Shown here in pieces: positions 22,616 through 34,400 of a stretch of DNA of 64,000 nt. The stretch is from the NCBI RefSeq assembly GCF_004664715.2, contig NC_051066.1:85728736-85792735 (forward strand), written 5' to 3'. How positions within the stretch are numbered: position 1 is the first letter of the stretch; every line of letters begins with the position of its first letter. The notes beneath the pieces are model-generated. The model made no database searches. It was not told the DNA's origin and was given only the letters and a program-made list of their open reading frames with translations. The DNA is from Peromyscus leucopus (Eukaryota; Chordata; Mammalia; Rodentia; Cricetidae). The translations under genes were made by a program, and so were the position numbers.

Positions 22616-23688
22616 TATTAGATTCTGTGAATATCAAAGGATATAAATTAAAAGGACTTCTTAAATTCTTCTGATGGGTGTGATTTAACTTACTAATATT
22701 GGAAAAGATCTTGGCTTTTGAATATAACATTCCCTGTAGCATTCATATATATTGTGTCTTAGAAACTTTACTTTCATTTATTTACATGAATTAATTCTTG
22801 TATAAGGTTATAAGAAGAAATGTATGCTAATGAAAATGGCCATTGACAAAACAATGACATATTGTTCTGAAACACAAGTGAAATATAACTATGTAAAATG
22901 TAGAACTATTTTAGTAAATACAGTAATTAACATTTTCAAAATAGATTTTTGACATAGTTTTTAGAAGATGAAACACAGTGGAAAATAACCATACTTTGTA
23001 AGGATGTGATTAAATACTATATATGAAATGAAAAGAAAAACTTAAGAGAAAAGAAACAAAGTCAGGTGAGGCCAAAGGTAGGAATGAAGCTGAGCACATA
23101 AGTATATTAAAATGTACTTAACTTTTTTATTTCTTGAATTTTATCATATCACATTTGTGTAATCTTATCATTAAGTAAATAGTTATGAATGGCGATAGAA
23201 ACATTAAAAAGAATGTGATCTGAATGAGGAACTATAATCAAATCAATACTACATACTTAAAATAAATGTGAATTTTTGAAAAAAATCTTTAGGAGCTACA
23301 TGATAGGAAAATAAAGTTCTATATAAATTTAAAATATTAGAAGAATAGCTCTTTAGTGAATCTTAATAATTATATGATTAATGAATGCATGAATAAATAA
23401 TTTAATAAAAAATGGAAGTAGTAATACTAGTTCCAATAACACTGTCAACATTGCTTCATAATAACAATAGTTAATTGCATATGAGAGTTGAAAACCCAGT
23501 GAAAAGTAAGACATTCAGCCATCTGTGATAAAGAAAAAGTTATGACTGTTGGAAAGAAACATTCGATGATAATGAATTTCAAAGATTATGGACTCTGTAA
23601 AAATTACTCAAATCCTAACGTATACCTAATTACAGTGAACCAGGAGGCCTAGTATTCAGAAAGAAAAAGATCTATTTTTAAAGTTTAT
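22616..23688. other. AT-rich region, nothing recognised
   Basis: Upstream (5') side of the minus-strand receptor. No repeat or gene assigned; expected to include intron and possibly a 5' non-coding exon. Confidence 0.45.
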
Positions 23689-23916
23689 TTGGGGATTGGA
23701 GAGAGGGCTCAATGGCTAAAAGCACTGGATGTTATTCCAGAACAGAGGACCTGGTTTCAATTCTCAGCACCCATATGACAGCTTATAATCATCTTTAACT
23801 CTAATTCCAAAGTATCCAATGCCCTCTTCTGGCCTACCAGGCACACATGAACTGCACAGACATACATATAGGGAACATACCCAAGAACATAAAATAAAAT
23901 TAAAAAAAAAAAAAAA
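23689..23916 (+). mobile_element. B2 SINE
   Basis: Head 'ggggattggagagagggctcaatggct' type (tRNA-derived), then 'ggtttcaattctcagcaccc', 'aatgccctcttctggcc', 'acataaaataaaatt' and an A run. Split into readable B2 blocks with moderate divergence. Confidence 0.9.
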
Positions 23917-24112
23917 GCTGAGCAGTGGTGACACACTCCTTTAATCTCAACATTTGTGAGGCAGAGGTGGGTGGATCTCTGTGAGTTTAAGGCCAACCTA
24001 GTCTACAGAGTGAGTTTCAGGAGAGCCAGGGCTGTTACACAGAGAAACCCTGTCTTGAAAAAATAAAACAAAACAAGACAGAACAGAAGAACAGCAACAA
24101 CAAAAAAATTCA
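23917..24112 (+). mobile_element. B1 SINE, directly after the B2 tail
   Basis: 'ctgagcagtggtgacacac', 'tttaatctcaacatttgtg', 'gatctctgtgagtttaaggcc' and 'acacagagaaaccctgtc', with a long A-rich tail. It abuts the poly(A) of the preceding B2, a common arrangement because A-tails are L1-endonuclease targets. Confidence 0.9.
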
Positions 24113-26265
24113 TTTGGCCAAATGTGATTTAAACAGGAAATACACTATTTGACATTAAGTTTTCATTAAAAACAAAATAGCCTCCGAGAAAATGAAATCT
24201 GGAAGTCAACATGAAGTTAAATGAAAACAGATTGTGGTAAATAACATGGATAGGCGGGTGTCAAGTTATTTCTGAGTTAGAAGACACTAAGTGTCTGAAA
24301 CTGGGACAATATGGCTATGTAGTCACAGAATAGGATGGCTCCCTCATTTCTAACATGTTTGCAGTGTTCCTGCTGACTTTCACATGCCTTGGACTGAAAG
24401 GCCATAACTTTTAAAAGAGGTGTATGTTCCCTATATTCACCAAGGGAAGATATTTTGGGCTAGTGAGGGTAAAAGGCATATACAAATTTATGAGATTCCT
24501 TATGAGCAAACTAGAGAATTTTTATCACAAATCATTTTGAATTAAATGCTTTAAACATATTTCAATCAAGTCAGAAAGTAGAAAATTTATTTCTTCTTGT
24601 TTTTCCTCTCCCTCTACATTTTCATACCTCCCAACTCTGCCCCTTCCACTTTCCTTCTCTTTCTTTCTTGCCACTTTGCTTCTCTTTCTTCTTCCTCTTT
24701 ACTTTCTCTGCCTCCTTTTGATATATCCCAATTTCAATAGATTTGCCAGACTTCATCAAATAACTCCCAATGACAATCTCTGTTTCCTTAAAATTGATGT
24801 TAGTTCATTATCTTCTATCAAAATTAGGAGATATCTTAGAATTTCATTTGTAAATTAAGACTGTGCTAAAACATTTTTAACCACAACTTCATAATAATGG
24901 TAAGATCTACATTCATTTCACAGCTGAAAAAAGTCAGCAGGTAAACTATAAAATAACACACTCTCTCTCTCTCATATAATTAATTAATAATCAGTTGTTT
25001 CTCCTCTGGAAATTTATTATTTTAGTCACCTTTCAGTGTATGCAAGAAATACCTTACTCCATGAAAACTATATATCCCAATGGTTCAGAATGGATTTTCT
25101 TCAACCAAGTTGCCCAGAGGATAGTCTTACCTAAGGCAAAATATTCTTCTTGATACTTATCTTCTTGATGCTTATGGAGAACACACATCTCAAGAAAGCT
25201 TGACAAAATCTTGATATTTCTGAAATATCTGTGGGAGTTCCAAATTCTGCCTATTAATATTTGTGATAAGATGGTATTAAAAATTGTAGAATTACCTTAA
25301 ATATCCTAGAGATGGGGATTAAGAAGAAGTAAACAACTGTATATAGATCACATTTTATCAGAGAAACAATACCTGATCAAATGTATTTCCATGGATAAGT
25401 CATGGTCCATAGTTGTAATAGAACTCCAAAATAGTATCAAAGTGAGGCAAAACAACACATTTGCTACTGTGCCAAGGGTTCATGGAAAAGTTTAAGGTAT
25501 ATATTTAGTGCTGAGTAGCCTCTTGGGAAAGAAATTTTTTTCTATCTATATCATGTTCCTTTGAGACCTCGCAGTTTCAGAATTGAGAGTATGAGCAGGC
25601 AATGCTCATTGGTAAAGTCTGTTGTTAAAGTCAAGGAGAGTAAAGTGGGGATATGATACAAAGCTTTAGATGACAATGATTAAAATATTTCTTTCCTAAA
25701 CATTTCTAAAAAGCCAATATATTAAAGGACTGAAGTGTTATTTCTCTGTATTTTCTACATGATTTTTGTCAAAAGGAGTGGATGACTATCTTTTAATTGG
25801 TCATCAATGTTTTCCATCATGCTTATATGAAAACAGCCAGAGAGAAGCAGAAAAACCTGTTCCCATCTCAAAAGTTTCTGTGCTGATATGAACAATGTAC
25901 TGTGTATAATATATACAGCTTTAAAAATCTGTGTGAGCTGGATATATAGCTCAAGAGTAAAGCAGTTGTTCAAATACCAGCTCCACAAAAATAATTGTAA
26001 AAAGAACAACTAAATTATTAATACTGTCCTAAATAACAAAGAATAATAATGATATGTAAGAGCAACACATATTCTTATCACTGGGCCACCACTTGGGTCA
26101 TGTCATTAAAAACAAACAAATAAAATAATATTTTTAAATGTTAAATATTTCTGAGTCTGGGTAACACTATGTGTTATTTCTTATTTCTTGGTCATATTTA
26201 TGAATCTTTATATATGATTATATAACCTGTAGTACCTACAGAAAGCAAAACATAGGACGGAATTC
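24113..26265. other. AT-rich region with one possible ID fragment
   Basis: Mostly unrecognised. 'gagctggatatatagctcaagagtaaagcag' near 25935-25990 resembles a diverged ID SINE head; confidence in that is low. The pyrimidine-rich 24590-24720 stretch gives a Leu/Phe-rich frame (24676-24858) that is not a convincing gene. Confidence 0.4.
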
Positions 26266-26269
26266 AGGA

Positions 26270-26819
26270 CTGGTACTATAAATCTAGCCAGCTACCAATG
26301 GTCAGTGAGGTCTTGGACACTAGAGAAGAACCTACTACTAGCACTTTCCAAAACCAGTGTAATTTCTAACTTCATTCTAAATACTCACCCTTGTATCCAG
26401 AGATAAGTGTAATTCCAACCCCTTATCAAATACACTTCTTTTTGTGGCAGATAAAGAGCAATTGGTCAAAATACAGAGAACAACACACCATGAGGTGCCC
26501 AAAATAATTACTACACCAAAGCCTCAAATAACATCAAGGAAGACTGAGCAGAAAGATTTTAAGAAAAAGAAGTCTAGGACTCCTGCTGTGAGTAGTGTCA
26601 TCTGTATATAACAAGGGATCAGTAACTATTAAATCTCAACACTATGATCATCCAAAGAAGACATACATAAGGATACCAGTTGACATACTAGTGTGGACTA
26701 GAAAAGTCTCATAATCTCCACACCTAGATGAACAGTTACTAGCAATGAATGGCTGCTGTAAGAAGGAGATTCAATCTTAAACAGGAACAGGCCCTGGAAT
26801 AGGTTTTCAATCCAAATTG

Positions 26820-26910
<91 letters not shown>

Positions 26911-27095
26911 ATACCATATACATAAACAGGTATATCTATATGAAATATTAAGGGGACTCACCAGGTTGTATGTATGTGTGTGTACATATGTTGTGTGTAT
27001 GTGTGTAACAAGAATAATGAAAGAAGAGGTCATAAATTTGAGAGTAAATAGGAGAAATCAAGAGGAGCTGGAGTAAAACATTATAAATATAGCAC
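26270..27095 (+). mobile_element. Old LINE-1 3' UTR with (TA)n(GT)n
   Basis: Same 3' UTR type as 18240-19300: 'caatggtcagtgaggtcttg', 'acaacacaccatgaggtgcc', 'gggactcaccaggttgtatg', 'gaggtcataaatttgagag'. The 26823-26911 TA/GT run occupies the same place as the (GT)n there. Confidence 0.65.
26823..26911. repeat. (TA)n(GT)n microsatellite
   Basis: About 60 bp of TA repeats followed by about 27 bp of GT repeats. The antisense open frame at 26698-27033 is produced by it. Confidence 0.98.
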
Positions 27096-27099
27096 CAAT

Positions 27100-28470
27100 A
27101 ATGAAATCTCAAAAACTTAAATTAACCAAAAATAAGATGATCATGCTACCAGTGCCAGTTACATATCTAATCCAATCTTAATCAAATCTCCAGCAATATT
27201 TGTCAGAAAAATAAAAAAAAAATCTTTATAATATATAGTTTGACAATTGTATATATATATATATATATACATATATAGTAACAACTTTATGCATGCATAC
27301 ATACAGTGTATTCTGATTGTGTGTCGAGTTACAATTATGCCTGGATTCAATATCCAGTTACTCATTCTTCTCTTAATTATTCTTCTCTATGAGCCTCTTT
27401 TTCTTCTCTACTAATATCCCTTCTACATTCATGTCTCTGAGTTTTGTTTAAAAAAAATTGAAGTTCATATGGAACCACAAAATCCCTGGTATAGGTATCG
27501 CATTACAGATTTCAATTTGCTAAAGGGTCCTAGTAATTATAAAAAGCATGATACTGGCCCAAAAATAGACAGGTAGATTGAGGAACTCGAACAGAGGACG
27601 TACATATCAGTTCAGACAACTATAAAGGTGTCAAAAATACATACTGGAGAAGAGATAGCATTATAAGGGGTTAACTTCATGTTGAAGACTGAAATTAGAT
27701 CTTATCTCTCATCTTGCACTGAGATTAACACCAAATGAATCAAGTATCTCAACTCTGAGACTTGTAGAGGAAAAAGTAAGGAGTACATGTCAAGATGTAG
27801 TAGTATAAATGCATATCTCAACAAGGCTTGGGACAATCAGATAATCAGGTCAAAAAAAACCTAAGACTTCATGTAAATAAAAGCCTTTGGTACGGTAAAG
27901 AAATCTGTCCATCAAGTGAAGACACACACTGAAGAATGGGTGAAATCTTCAAGTGTCTAGAATATACACTGAAGAAACTAAACACGAAAGAAACAAACAA
28001 TACAATAAAAAGATTTAGCTGTGGAACTAAACAGATATCTCAAAAGAAGAAAAACAAATGGCTCATAGACACGGAAATGTGTTGATCATTGTTATCTATC
28101 AGGGAAAAGCAAATTGAAACTACTTGAAGATTCTGTATCACACCAGTCTGGACGACTATAAAAAAAAAAAAGACAACAAACGCCAGCAAAGATATGGGGA
28201 AAACTGAGCACTTTATCCAATGGTTGTGAGAGTGTAACTGCTTTCTGATTAGATTCCAGGTGCTCTACTCAAAAGTTACTGGAAACCTGTTCTAAAAGTC
28301 ATGTGACTGGAGGGGTCATACACCCCACTGGGGATCCTACTGCTGCAGTTTTGCTACATGGTCATGTTGTCAAACTAAATATCTAAATATTTAAATCTAC
28401 CATAGATTAGTGCTGCTCTCAATTTTGCTTAGAGAAACTTCTTTTTGCAGTGGGAAGCAGACACAAAGTA
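27100..28470 (+). mobile_element. Old LINE-1: ORF2 end and 3' UTR
   Basis: Forward L1 ORF2 phrases in decayed form: 'agttcatatggaaccacaaaa', 'gatactggcccaaaaatagac', 'accaaatgaatcaagtatctc', 'aatgggtgaaatcttc', 'caccagtctggacgac', then 3' UTR 'gattccaggtgctctactc' and 'agagaaacttctttttgcag'. Frames are closed everywhere. A (TA)n run lies at 27247-27280. Confidence 0.75.
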
Positions 28471-28474
28471 TTAA

Positions 28475-28920
28475 GTATTAAGGCAACTCCACGTAGTTAA
28501 AAGGGAGGTTTATTTTGTGGGGTAACTCACAAGTAAAGAGATTGGTTACAGAGTCTGGGAAAGGTGAAGTGCAGTCCAGCGGTGTTTTCTAGAGAACTCT
28601 GCTCAGTCTACCTCCAGCACCCAGGATCCACAATCCAAGAGAGCCTGCACATCCAGATCTCGGGTCTTAAGGGCTCCTCTCTTGGCTCTGCCTCATAGAC
28701 GTGACAGTTACCTGAAGCCTCAATGGGGTATTACTTCCAGGTCAAAGCTGGAACAGCTACCCACTACAATTAAGAATAAGTTTTTGTTGAGTGTTCTGCT
28801 GTAAATTAGATATCTAACTCCTACCAAGGCTCTTGGAGTGTTGTAGAACAGGGGACATAAGAACAGAAGAGTCAGAATATGGATAGGAATACTGTGAAAC
28901 ACCATCTTTTGGACATTACA
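28475..28920 (-). mobile_element. Probable LTR inserted in the L1 3' UTR
   Basis: The plus strand has 'gggaggtttattttgtgggg' at about 28504, i.e. a minus-strand 'aaaataaacctccc' poly(A)-signal region, then about 400 bp ending near 'ggacattaca'. L1 3' UTR text is present on both sides (28260-28470 and 28921-29250), so this block is an insertion. Exact ends are not certain. Confidence 0.5.
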
Positions 28921-29250
28921 CGATTGTTGCCCTTATAAACTCACACTGATAAACTCAAGCATCAAGATCTACAAAGCCAGTCAATATTCCATTATAAACA
29001 ATGGAGGGACTCATGAGGTCCCATGCCTATTTGAGGAGCTTTGGGTAGTTAGTGGAAGCTCTGGAGGAGAAGTCATTTTTCTTGAGTGGTGTAACTATTG
29101 ATAAGTTACTCACAATGCAGTAAATAACCTCATAGCCATATGTATGCAAGCAACCCTAATTAAATGCAGAGTAGCATAAAAAATGAAATGAAACCAAGAA
29201 ATTGGGAACTAAATTGCTCTTCCAGTATAAGCAAAGGTGTGATAAGACAG
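28921..29250 (+). mobile_element. LINE-1 3' UTR, continuation after the LTR
   Basis: 'gttgcccttataaactcacac', 'ccagtcaatattcca', 'agggactcatgaggtccca', 'gaggagctttgggtagtt' and 'agtcatttttcttgagtgg' are 3' UTR phrases of the same old L1 class. Confidence 0.7.
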
Positions 29251-29344
29251 TTAATGTAATCAAAAAAGATTATATACATGTATGAAATTGCCAAAGAATT
29301 TAAAAATGAAAATAAATATCAAATACTAAATAAATAAAATGGGG

Positions 29345-29595
29345 CCTTAGTGCTGAGGTTGTAGCTCAGTAGCAGAATGTTTCACTAACACATGTGAGGA
29401 GTTCAGTTTCATCCTCAGTATCACAAAGTCAGTAATGATTCAATCAAAACTGCAGCCTTCTCAGGCATGGAGGCATAGGACTTTGATCACAGCACTCACA
29501 GCTGAAGCTGGACCAGAAACTAAAGGCTAGGCTGGGGTGAATAAGCATAGCAAAACTCTGCCTCCATAAACAAAAACAAGCAAACAAAAACACTA
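29345..29595 (+). mobile_element. ID/B1 composite SINE (B4-like)
   Basis: ID-like head 'gctgaggttgtagctcagtagcagaatg' type at 29352, 'cctcagtatcacaaa', followed by a B1-like second part 'aggcatggaggcatagg' and 'aaaactctgcctcc' with an A-rich tail of 'caaacaaaaac'. Confidence 0.7.
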
Positions 29596-29948
29596 TTCTT
29601 CCACATACCTGCCCCATTCCTTCTCTTGCTTTGCCTTATTTTATGTTGTACTTACTTACACCCAACAGATTATATAATTTATTCCCTCTGTAGAAGAAAA
29701 AGGAGGGCTTAAAACAATTTTCCAGTTAAGTTCTATCCATTTTGAAAATAATATTTTAATCAAACACTATTTAAGATAAATATTGAACTATTGAAAATAA
29801 ATATTCAAAAACACTGACTTTTTTGTTTCTTTGGTTGGTTGGTTGGCGTGGGTTTGGGCTATGGTTTAGGAGACAGACTTGGCATGTAACACAGGATGGC
29901 TCCAATTTATTATGTCACCAGACTACCCTCATACTGACACTTTCTTGT

Positions 29949-30404
29949 AGATGTAACCAACCATCTTATTAAATAAGAAACACAGAACCAATGCAAAGAA
30001 GAAAGCCAAGAGGTCAGAGCTAAGAGCTAAAACCTTACCCTTCCTCCTGTGATGGTCCTACCTCTCTGAACCAGAGCTACTTCCTGTGTTTCTATCTTTT
30101 TATAGTGTTTCTGTTCTGCCTTCTCATTGGTTGTAAACCCAACTACATGACCACCTCATCACCGCCTGTCTGTATAGACCTCCAGGTTTTCTATGATTGG
30201 TATTGAGATTAAAGGCATGTGTATCCAATACTGGCTGTATCCCTGAACACAGAGAGACTTACCTAGCTCTGCCTACCAAGTGCTGGGATTACAAGTGTAT
30301 GCCACCACTGTCCTGCTTTTCTATGGTTTGCTAATAGCTCTGACCCCCGGGCAGCTTTATTTATTAACATACAAATAACATTTTAATACAAATAAAATAT
30401 CACC
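29949..30404 (-). mobile_element. LTR with SINE-derived part, minus strand
   Basis: On the minus strand it begins near 30404 with 'tatggtgatattttatttg' and contains 'gttaataaataaagctgcccggg'. The body includes reversed B1-like text ('gtgctgggattacaagtg') and 'gcctgtctgtatagacctcc', shared with the LTRs at 15244 and 19804. It belongs to the same broad LTR group. No clear target duplication found by eye. Confidence 0.65.
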
Positions 30405-30990
30405 ATACTTCCTCCCTCTACTTCCCAAGTGCTGAGACTACAGGCATGGGCCACCATATTCATCATCCAATACAGATAGACCGACAGACAGAAAAGTAGG
30501 TGAATCATCACAGCAACAATACATAGCAACCAAAAATGGAATAACTCACTATCATTTTTATGAGATGATGAGTGGATAAAGATGTAGATATATGTACATA
30601 CAATGAAATAATATTCTAAGATGCAAAGGGACTATGTTGATATATGCCTGATTGTAACTGAACTTTGCATGCATTTTGCTAAGTTAAAGATACCAGATAC
30701 AGAAATTTACCTGCTGTCTTGATTGCATTGATATAAAATAGTCACTATGTATAGGTATGTACAACAGAAAGTAAAATAGAATTTTGCAAGTGCTAGGAGG
30801 AGGGTTCTCAAAAGTGGGTGCTTGGTGGAAACCAGATTTCTTTTTAGTAGGTGGAAGTACATTCATATTTGAGGGGGACAACATGGTAAATGTGTTACTT
30901 GCAACAGAATTGTATAGCAAAAAGAATGCTTTTATGTTATGTTAATTTTATAACAATGAAATGAAAATTAAATTTTCTAACAAACAACTA
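30405..30990. other. Nothing recognised
   Basis: A short 'agtgctgagactacaggcatg' at about 30429 looks like a stray B1 piece; the remainder is unassigned. Confidence 0.4.
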
Positions 30991-31410
30991 GGAAAACCTG
31001 GAGAGATGTTCCAGCAGCTGAGAATGCTTACTGATCCTTCAGATATCCCAGGTTTGTCTCCCAGAACATATATGGTGCTTGACAACTGCCTATAGAGCAA
31101 TGATTCTCAACCTGTGGATCACAGCCCCAACATGAGTTGCAAATCAGATATCATGCATATCAGATATTTATATTATAATTCATAACAGTAACAAAATTGT
31201 AGTTATGGATTAACAATGAAATAATTTTATGGCTGATGGTCACCAAATATGAGAAACTGTATTAAAGGGTTTGAGCACTAGGAAAGTTGAGAACCACTGC
31301 TCTAGAGGATCTGTCATTCTCTTCTGGCCTCTGTGGATATTTGTACTCACATCATGCACATTAACTCACACAGAAATATACACATAAAATAGTATATATT
31401 AAAATTTTAA
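30991..31410 (+). mobile_element. B2 SINE split by a DNA transposon
   Basis: First half 30991-31097: 'cctggagagatgttccagcagc', 'ggtttgtctcccagaac'. Second half 31300-31410: 'ctcttctggcctctgtgg', 'catgcacattaactcacac', then an AT-rich tail. Between them sits the hAT-like element at 31098-31299. Confidence 0.85.
31098..31299 (-). mobile_element. hAT-type non-autonomous transposon (URR1-like)
   Basis: Inverted termini 'caatgattctcaacc' and 'agttgagaaccactg', internal 'attcataacagtaacaaaatt' and 'ataattttatggctgatgg'. These are marks of the rodent URR1 hAT-Charlie group. The flanks 'ctatagag' (31090-31097) and 'ctctagag' (31300-31307) form an 8-bp target duplication with one mismatch, the size expected for hAT. 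Non-coding; strand assignment is arbitrary. Confidence 0.88.
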
Positions 31411-34400
31411 CAATAAAGAGCTAAACATATAGCCTTCATGAAGCCTTGAGTTTAATTTTTACTCCAATTAAAAAAAGAAAAAAAAACCTTATAAAAGATA
31501 AATGAGAATATATTAGGTACATTATCTCATCATACTCAAATCAGTTTGGATTTAAAATGTATTTTTCAAAATGATTTCTTGACTACTGATTCCTGTCATT
31601 TTGTCTAAGAATAGGTGTATAATTATCCTTTTGGTATGCTCATCTTTTCCTTTTTCTTCACTTAATACTAGGTAAATATACGCTTTGATTCAAAACAATG
31701 TTGTAATTAATAAACTAAATATTGATTTTAAAACCATCCAAGTTAGGTGTTATTTAGGCTACAAAATAGTAAAGTGGGGACAATAAACAGTACATTGTTT
31801 ATAATACATATTAGTTAGCATTTGTGGCTAAAGATGGGTAGCATTTGTTCTGCTTGCTGAGCAGAATTTCTGGCATTCAGTAAGCCTCGCATTAACCAAT
31901 GAATAAATACTATTGGACTGAATTCTTCACTAGAAACAAGAGCTCTAACCCAATCATTTGAAGATGAGTTTCAATCTTATTTATTCACATGATAAAGAAT
32001 AACATTACACATTTATCTCATAAGTCTATTATAGAAAAATAGATCTATAAAAGCTGAGAAAGTTAAAATTAAAATAGGCATAAATTCTTACTTTCATGTT
32101 AAAACAATGATACAAAGGGAAGATGAACTGTCAAGAGACAACTGGGTTTGAATATTAGGTAATATTACCTTGATAATCTTTGTCTATATACGAAATGTAT
32201 AGTTACATATAGAATATAATTATCAATTAATATTGATGATTTTAAAATGGAAACACTAATTGCATAAATTAACCTAAAACTTGGTGTCAGATATTCCCTA
32301 GAATACTCCTTGAATATATTTCTAGTGGAATTGGCTATCATGTCAGAAGACATAACGCTGACTCATAAAGTTTGTGACATTTGAGATTAGGTATAATGAC
32401 ATGACAATAAAAAGGGGAAAATTAGCAATATGGAAGGGGAAAATAGTAGAGGAAATATATGAGAGAGCATAATAAAGGAATTTAATATTATGTGTATATG
32501 AAAATGTCATTATTTAGTCCATTGTTTTATACAGTTAATATGTTGACATAAATAATTTAATGATAATGAATTAGTAGCTACATGGTTTTCAACAATTATT
32601 GGTCAAAATCATATATAAATTATACTATGCAATAAAATGTCAAGGGTTGCTTTTCTTTAAAAATACTTTGGTTTTTTTTTCCTTTCTCAGCAAACACTTA
32701 TTAAAACAACTAGTATTTCCCTCTTTAAGGCCATGGGATTTTGAAGTACAATTCCCAGGGTAAATGGAATGGAGACTTAGGTCACCAGCCATCAGGTGGT
32801 CACCAATTGCTGTTGTCAGGTTATAGGTAGCTAGAGCATTGGTAAGAAGCATTAAACACGCAGTACCCAAGAGGAAGATACTTTCTAACAGGTAAAGTAA
32901 TAGTGGAAATACAGCTTTCTAGTATTAGAGAATACTGGCAAGTAGACACTGATAGCATACTAAAGTTACTAAACACTAAACAAGCATCCATTCATGGTGG
33001 CGTTCCCAAAGCAAATATAGAAGTTGCATGCACTAGATAACCCTAGGTTTCATTTTGATTTTCAAAACAATTTTAGGGTCTGTATCATATTTTCTTAGAA
33101 ACAAATGAAAATGTTAAAAAAAATATCTTGGAAAGTCCAGATTAAAGCAGGAAAAGTACCAATACACAGATTCTAAAGACTTGACCACCTCACAGAGAGA
33201 GATGTTCTTTACGTAGTGACTGCTGGGGGTTTCAAACAGTGAGCAGGTATAAGAAGACTCAAGAAATACTCCCTTCAGGTGCTATCTTTGGTTCTCTTGT
33301 TTTGCTTGTTGTGTACCTGAGCCTGGTCCTTCATCATAGTCTTAGAGTAGTAGGTCAATTTGAATGCAGCAACATACCAAGCCTTTTTATTTTAATTACT
33401 TCTGTTTTAGCCTTTATAGTGTTGTCTTGCTTTATTCTACCTTCTCTACCATTTCCTTTCTTTGTCCATGTCCCTTCCCCTCATCTCTTCTCCTTTAGTA
33501 TCAGTCAAATAACTGATACATTTTAAAGAAAGTAGCAATGGACTGCTCATAAATGTGAGTTTTTATGTTCTCCATGAATCTGTTATTGAGGATACTCTTT
33601 GTAGAATGGCATATATTTTCTCGCATTTTAAACCTTTATTATAAATTTAAATGCTAGTTTGGATAAATCTGAAATCACTCCATTGAATTTACAGGTCTGT
33701 TCTTCTTGAACCTAGTATTTTGTATTTACAAATCCACTTTTGATCTTTTGCTGATCTATCTCTTCTGCCCTTCCAAATCTCTCCTATTCTTTCCATATAA
33801 CACTGATATAAGATTCTTTTAGACCATTTAAGCAATACAATAAAATAGAAAGAAGTGAAAGCCACATGAAATCCCACCATTGAGCCCTCACCATTGATGG
33901 TGTTATTTGGTGTTTCTTCTTGAAGAATATTTAAATTCAAACATGTTTACAAGTAGCCATATTACTTTTTATACTTTCTTTTATTTTTCAGTTAAGTAGA
34001 AGTCCCTCTAGACTTGTATATGTAGAACTATTCAGGTGAGTTTTAATATTGTTTCCTTGTATGTATATATGAGATTAATACATTCATTATTTACACTTTT
34101 AAGCTATATTCTATCTGTGAATATATTTGCCACATGGCTAAAATTCACTCTAATAATAATGCCTACATTTTAAAAACTACTAAATGTCAATTTATAATAC
34201 ATATGCAATGTACAAAATGAGATTTCATCTTGAAGGCTTAAAAATATTGGGGATCTTTTGCTGATCTATCTCTTCTGCCCTTCCAAATCTCTCCTATTCT
34301 TTCCATATTGATTGGCAAAACAGGAAGAGAATGATGAATGGTGGATGTAAAAGCTGTTTGTCTTGTTTGCTGTATGTGTTGATTTTGTTATGAGTTCCCT

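Noticed and set aside
25935..25995. A possible tRNA-like gene (tRNA-like head).
   Set aside because: It resembles a diverged ID SINE; no cloverleaf or terminator was evident.
33239..33526. A 95-codon hydrophobic frame upstream of the receptor at 36205.
   Set aside because: Hydrophobicity comes from a T-rich stretch; no OR or other GPCR motif is present.
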